Below, piece after piece: positions 62,227-64,000 of a DNA stretch of 64,000 nt. This DNA comes from Sediminicola luteus (GTDB lineage Bacteria; Bacteroidota; Bacteroidia; Flavobacteriales; Flavobacteriaceae): assembly GCF_002514735.1 (NCBI RefSeq), contig NZ_KZ300476.1:372001-436000 (forward strand), given 5' to 3'. How positions within the stretch are numbered: the first letter of the stretch is position 1; the number at the start of each line of letters is the position of its first letter. The notes beneath the pieces are model-generated. The model did no database searches. It had not been told where the DNA came from and was given only the letters and a program-made list of their open reading frames with translations. The position numbers and the translations under genes were made by a program.

Positions 62227-63348
62227 CTATTCTTGTATATCGGTTAGAAGCTGTTGGGCTTCCTTTACCATTAGATCTTTGCCCACTAATTCATTTAAAA
62301 GCGGAATCGCCTTTTCCTTCTTATCCAAATCCATATAGGTCTTGGCCATATGGAGCCATAAGCGCTCATTGAAGTAATACGGACTGGCCAATTCCATTAA
62401 ACGCACGCCCAATTCCAGCTGCTCGGTATCTTGTTGGGCCACCAAGGTTTTATAATACCCATATACGGCAATAAGTTGCACATCATAAGAAGCCAGCCCT
62501 GCCTTCAATGCCGTGGCAGCCGATTCAAAATCTTGTTTTCCTTGAAGTACATCCTGCACCAGATACATACTATTTTCATCGGTATACCAGGTTCTCTCCA
62601 CGGGGGTGGCTCCTAAGGAACGGATAACCGCCTCAGCCGATTTCGGGGTTGAAAACGGGTTTTGGCCGGTTACGAATTTTCCGGAAATGGCCACCATGGG
62701 CAACATAAAATCGGCCTGAACGAATTTCGCTCCCCTAGCCTTTAACCGATCCTCTAAACGAAACGGGAATTCCTGCACCCATTTTTTACCGAAAAGATCT
62801 TCTTCCGTATTACAAAAACCGGTCATTTCGATAGTATCGATCACGTATTTATCGGCCTCCTTTACATTGACGAATGCGGCCGGGCCATGACAGACCGCCG
62901 AAATCACCGTTCCCTCACGTTTATACATCTCCAAAATAATATCTTGTAAGGCCGGGTCGTAAGGCAGATCGAACATGGCCCCTTTACCCCCCACCACATA
63001 AACGGCGTCGAAATCGGCGGCCGATATGGTGGCCGTAGCCTGGGTATTCGCCAATAAGGCCATAGCCTTTTCGTTTTCCAACAATCGTTTGTTGTATGCC
63101 TTTTCTGCATTGAAATTATCGGCCTCCACGGCACCTCCTTTCGGACTGGCCACCGTTACCCGAAACCCGTTATCCGTAAAAATCAAATAAGCCTGGGAAA
63201 ATTCGTCGAACTCAAAACCCGGCCGCTGTGCCCCTTTGTCCTTGCCATAGCCACTGACCACCATTAAAATGTTCTTGTCCCGATTTTCCTCCTGTGCCCC
63301 GACCATTACGGCCAACAATAGGCAGAATAATAAAAGTGTCTTTTTCAT
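62227..63348 (-). CDS. DJ-1/PfpI-type protein with C-terminal helical repeats
   Basis: 373 residues with a signal peptide (1-18). The DJ-1/PfpI domain (about 25-250) has the nucleophile elbow with Cys in SAVCHGPAAFVNV, the Glu of GFEFDEF and PGGKGAMFDLPY-type loop (VVGGKGAMFDLPY); this is the Hsp31/glyoxalase-like branch. The rest (260-373) consists of helical hairpins resembling tetratricopeptide repeats (LDKKEKAIPLLNEL). Fusion of the two is uncommon. It starts the operon with the serine hydrolase gene. Confidence 0.88.
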   Translation of the reverse strand: MKKTLLLFCLLLAVMVGAQEENRDKNILMVVSGYGKDKGAQRPGFEFDEFSQAYLIFTDNGFRVTVASPKGGAVEADNFNAEKAYNKRLLENEKAMALLANTQATATISAADFDAVYVVGGKGAMFDLPYDPALQDIILEMYKREGTVISAVCHGPAAFVNVKEADKYVIDTIEMTGFCNTEEDLFGKKWVQEFPFRLEDRLKARGAKFVQADFMLPMVAISGKFVTGQNPFSTPKSAEAVIRSLGATPVERTWYTDENSMYLVQDVLQGKQDFESAATALKAGLASYDVQLIAVYGYYKTLVAQQDTEQLELGVRLMELASPYYFNERLWLHMAKTYMDLDKKEKAIPLLNELVGKDLMVKEAQQLLTDIQE

Positions 63349-63457
63349 GATGTCTTCTTTTAGATTTTTACCAAAAGAAGGGGCTACACACCAAAATAAC
63401 TGACGGAATTATAATTCAGTAAGAGAAAATGATAAGCCCGTAAACCTAAAAACCCGT

Positions 63458-64000
63458 TTAATCGGCCAAGGAAGCCCTATACTGTGACGGGGTGCGCCCT
63501 TCCACTTTTTTAAAGGCGGCATTAAAGGCAGAAATACTGTTAAAACCACAATCAAAGGCAATGGCCGATATCGTGAGCTTCCGGTATTCATTGGAGGTCA
63601 ATTTCGATTTAGCCTCCTGTATCCGATAAGAATTCAAAAATTGTTGGAAGTTTTGATGTCCGTTTTCGTTTACGGACCGCGATAAGGCATGTGTACTTAC
63701 CTTTAGCTTCGAAGCGATATCCTGAAGTTTTAAATCGGGGTTCAAATAAGCCTTTTCCTTTTCTAAATAAGTGGTCAAAGCTTCAAATATGGAACGCGAG
63801 GCCACTATATCCATGGACGACCCCTTATATTTCACTTTATCTTCTTGAAACACTTTATGCTTCAAGGCCCATAGGCTTAAACCATAAATAGCAATGGAAT
63901 AGGTCAATGGCCCCATGATGTACGGAATGGCTTCCCCCAACAGGAAAAAGAAGTAGGAAGCCCAGATAAAAACGATGCCGAAATGTATGGCATACAGCCA
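63458..64000 (-). CDS. AraC-family regulator, C-terminal part (start beyond the window)
   Basis: 181 codons of a transcription factor; the reading frame continues out of the window at 64000, and the first 25 residues in view are hydrophobic (WLYAIHFGIVFIWASYFFFL), so the gene has an N-terminal membrane domain as in the common flavobacterial AraC type. The AraC domain (about the last 105 residues) has LQDIASKLKVSTHALSRSVN and ISAIAFDCGFNSISAFNAAFKKV, with GRTPSQYR at the end. Divergent from nothing visible. The ligand is unknown. Confidence 0.93.
   Translation of the reverse strand, partial: WLYAIHFGIVFIWASYFFFLLGEAIPYIMGPLTYSIAIYGLSLWALKHKVFQEDKVKYKGSSMDIVASRSIFEALTTYLEKEKAYLNPDLKLQDIASKLKVSTHALSRSVNENGHQNFQQFLNSYRIQEAKSKLTSNEYRKLTISAIAFDCGFNSISAFNAAFKKVEGRTPSQYRASLAD

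Noticed and set aside
1-64000. tRNA, rRNA, tmRNA, CRISPR, phage or IS elements
   Set aside because: I looked for cloverleaf-like GGTTCGA-type arms, rRNA signatures, repeat-spacer arrays and transposase motifs and found none I could support.

Overview
The window reads as chromosomal DNA of a marine-type member of the Flavobacteriaceae (Bacteroidota). Supporting signs are the gene families (tatC next to a KpsF/KdsD isomerase, LytS/LytTR two-component pairs, spondin-domain and BspA-repeat lipoproteins, DUF4105, DUF5606, DUF2911), a SecA of about 1,120 residues without the usual C-terminal zinc motif, moderate G+C, and promoters of the Bacteroidota type (TTG, 19 bp, TAnnTTTG) wherever a promoter can be read. 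The genus cannot be fixed from this sequence alone; Zobellia/Maribacter-like relatives would fit. I see no rRNA, tRNA, CRISPR array, phage or intact insertion sequence.

Layout. 0-4 kb: the end of recQ, divergent from a housekeeping cluster (kdsD, tatC, an AhpD-like protein, lptB). 4-7 kb: two small lipoproteins, then a LytS-type kinase and LytTR regulator overlapping each other. 7-17 kb: membrane protein, pssA, a DUF4105 protein, an ABC-F ATPase with a core-deleted methyltransferase relative, a cobalamin adenosyltransferase, a DUF2795 protein and secA. 17-30 kb is a more accessory stretch: an orphan kinase, a spondin lipoprotein, a CPVC thioredoxin-like protein with a cysteine-tailed MarR regulator, a frameshifted lipoyl-like gene, a TPR kinase/LytTR pair, a BspA-repeat surface protein, an outer-membrane barrel and a Crp-like regulator. 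30-38 kb: SRAP peptidase, M14 peptidase, amidohydrolase, three paralogous tiny secreted basic proteins, and msrA. 38-41 kb: an ECF sigma factor, a putative anti-sigma factor and an exported coiled-coil protein. 41-50 kb: sugar metabolism, MeaB, glycosyltransferase/flippase, a cytochrome c-sugar dehydrogenase fusion, a GT39 enzyme and PAP2. 50-58 kb: MATE pump, MazG, SGNH hydrolase, GH20 hexosaminidase, DUF5606 protein, def, ruvX and dapD. 58-60 kb is a gene-poor stretch with short dispersed repeats. 60-64 kb: two small membrane-associated genes, a degenerate serine hydrolase, a DJ-1/TPR fusion and the start-less end of an AraC regulator.

The most unusual signal is a pair of 160-nt non-coding elements, one directly upstream of pssA and one directly upstream of the DUF5606 gene. 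They align without gaps at about 82% identity, and their ends form long perfect stems in which two base pairs have changed on both arms. This is what a structured leader RNA would look like. Next in interest are the three-member family of small basic exported proteins, which shares a 45-bp upstream box with fixed spacing, and the AGGATTCCT boxes in the promoter spacer and downstream of the CPVC thioredoxin-like gene. The window also holds several decayed or remodelled genes: the methyltransferase without its SAM-binding core, the lipoyl-like frameshift, a beta-lactamase-fold protein with altered catalytic motifs and a 3' gene remnant.
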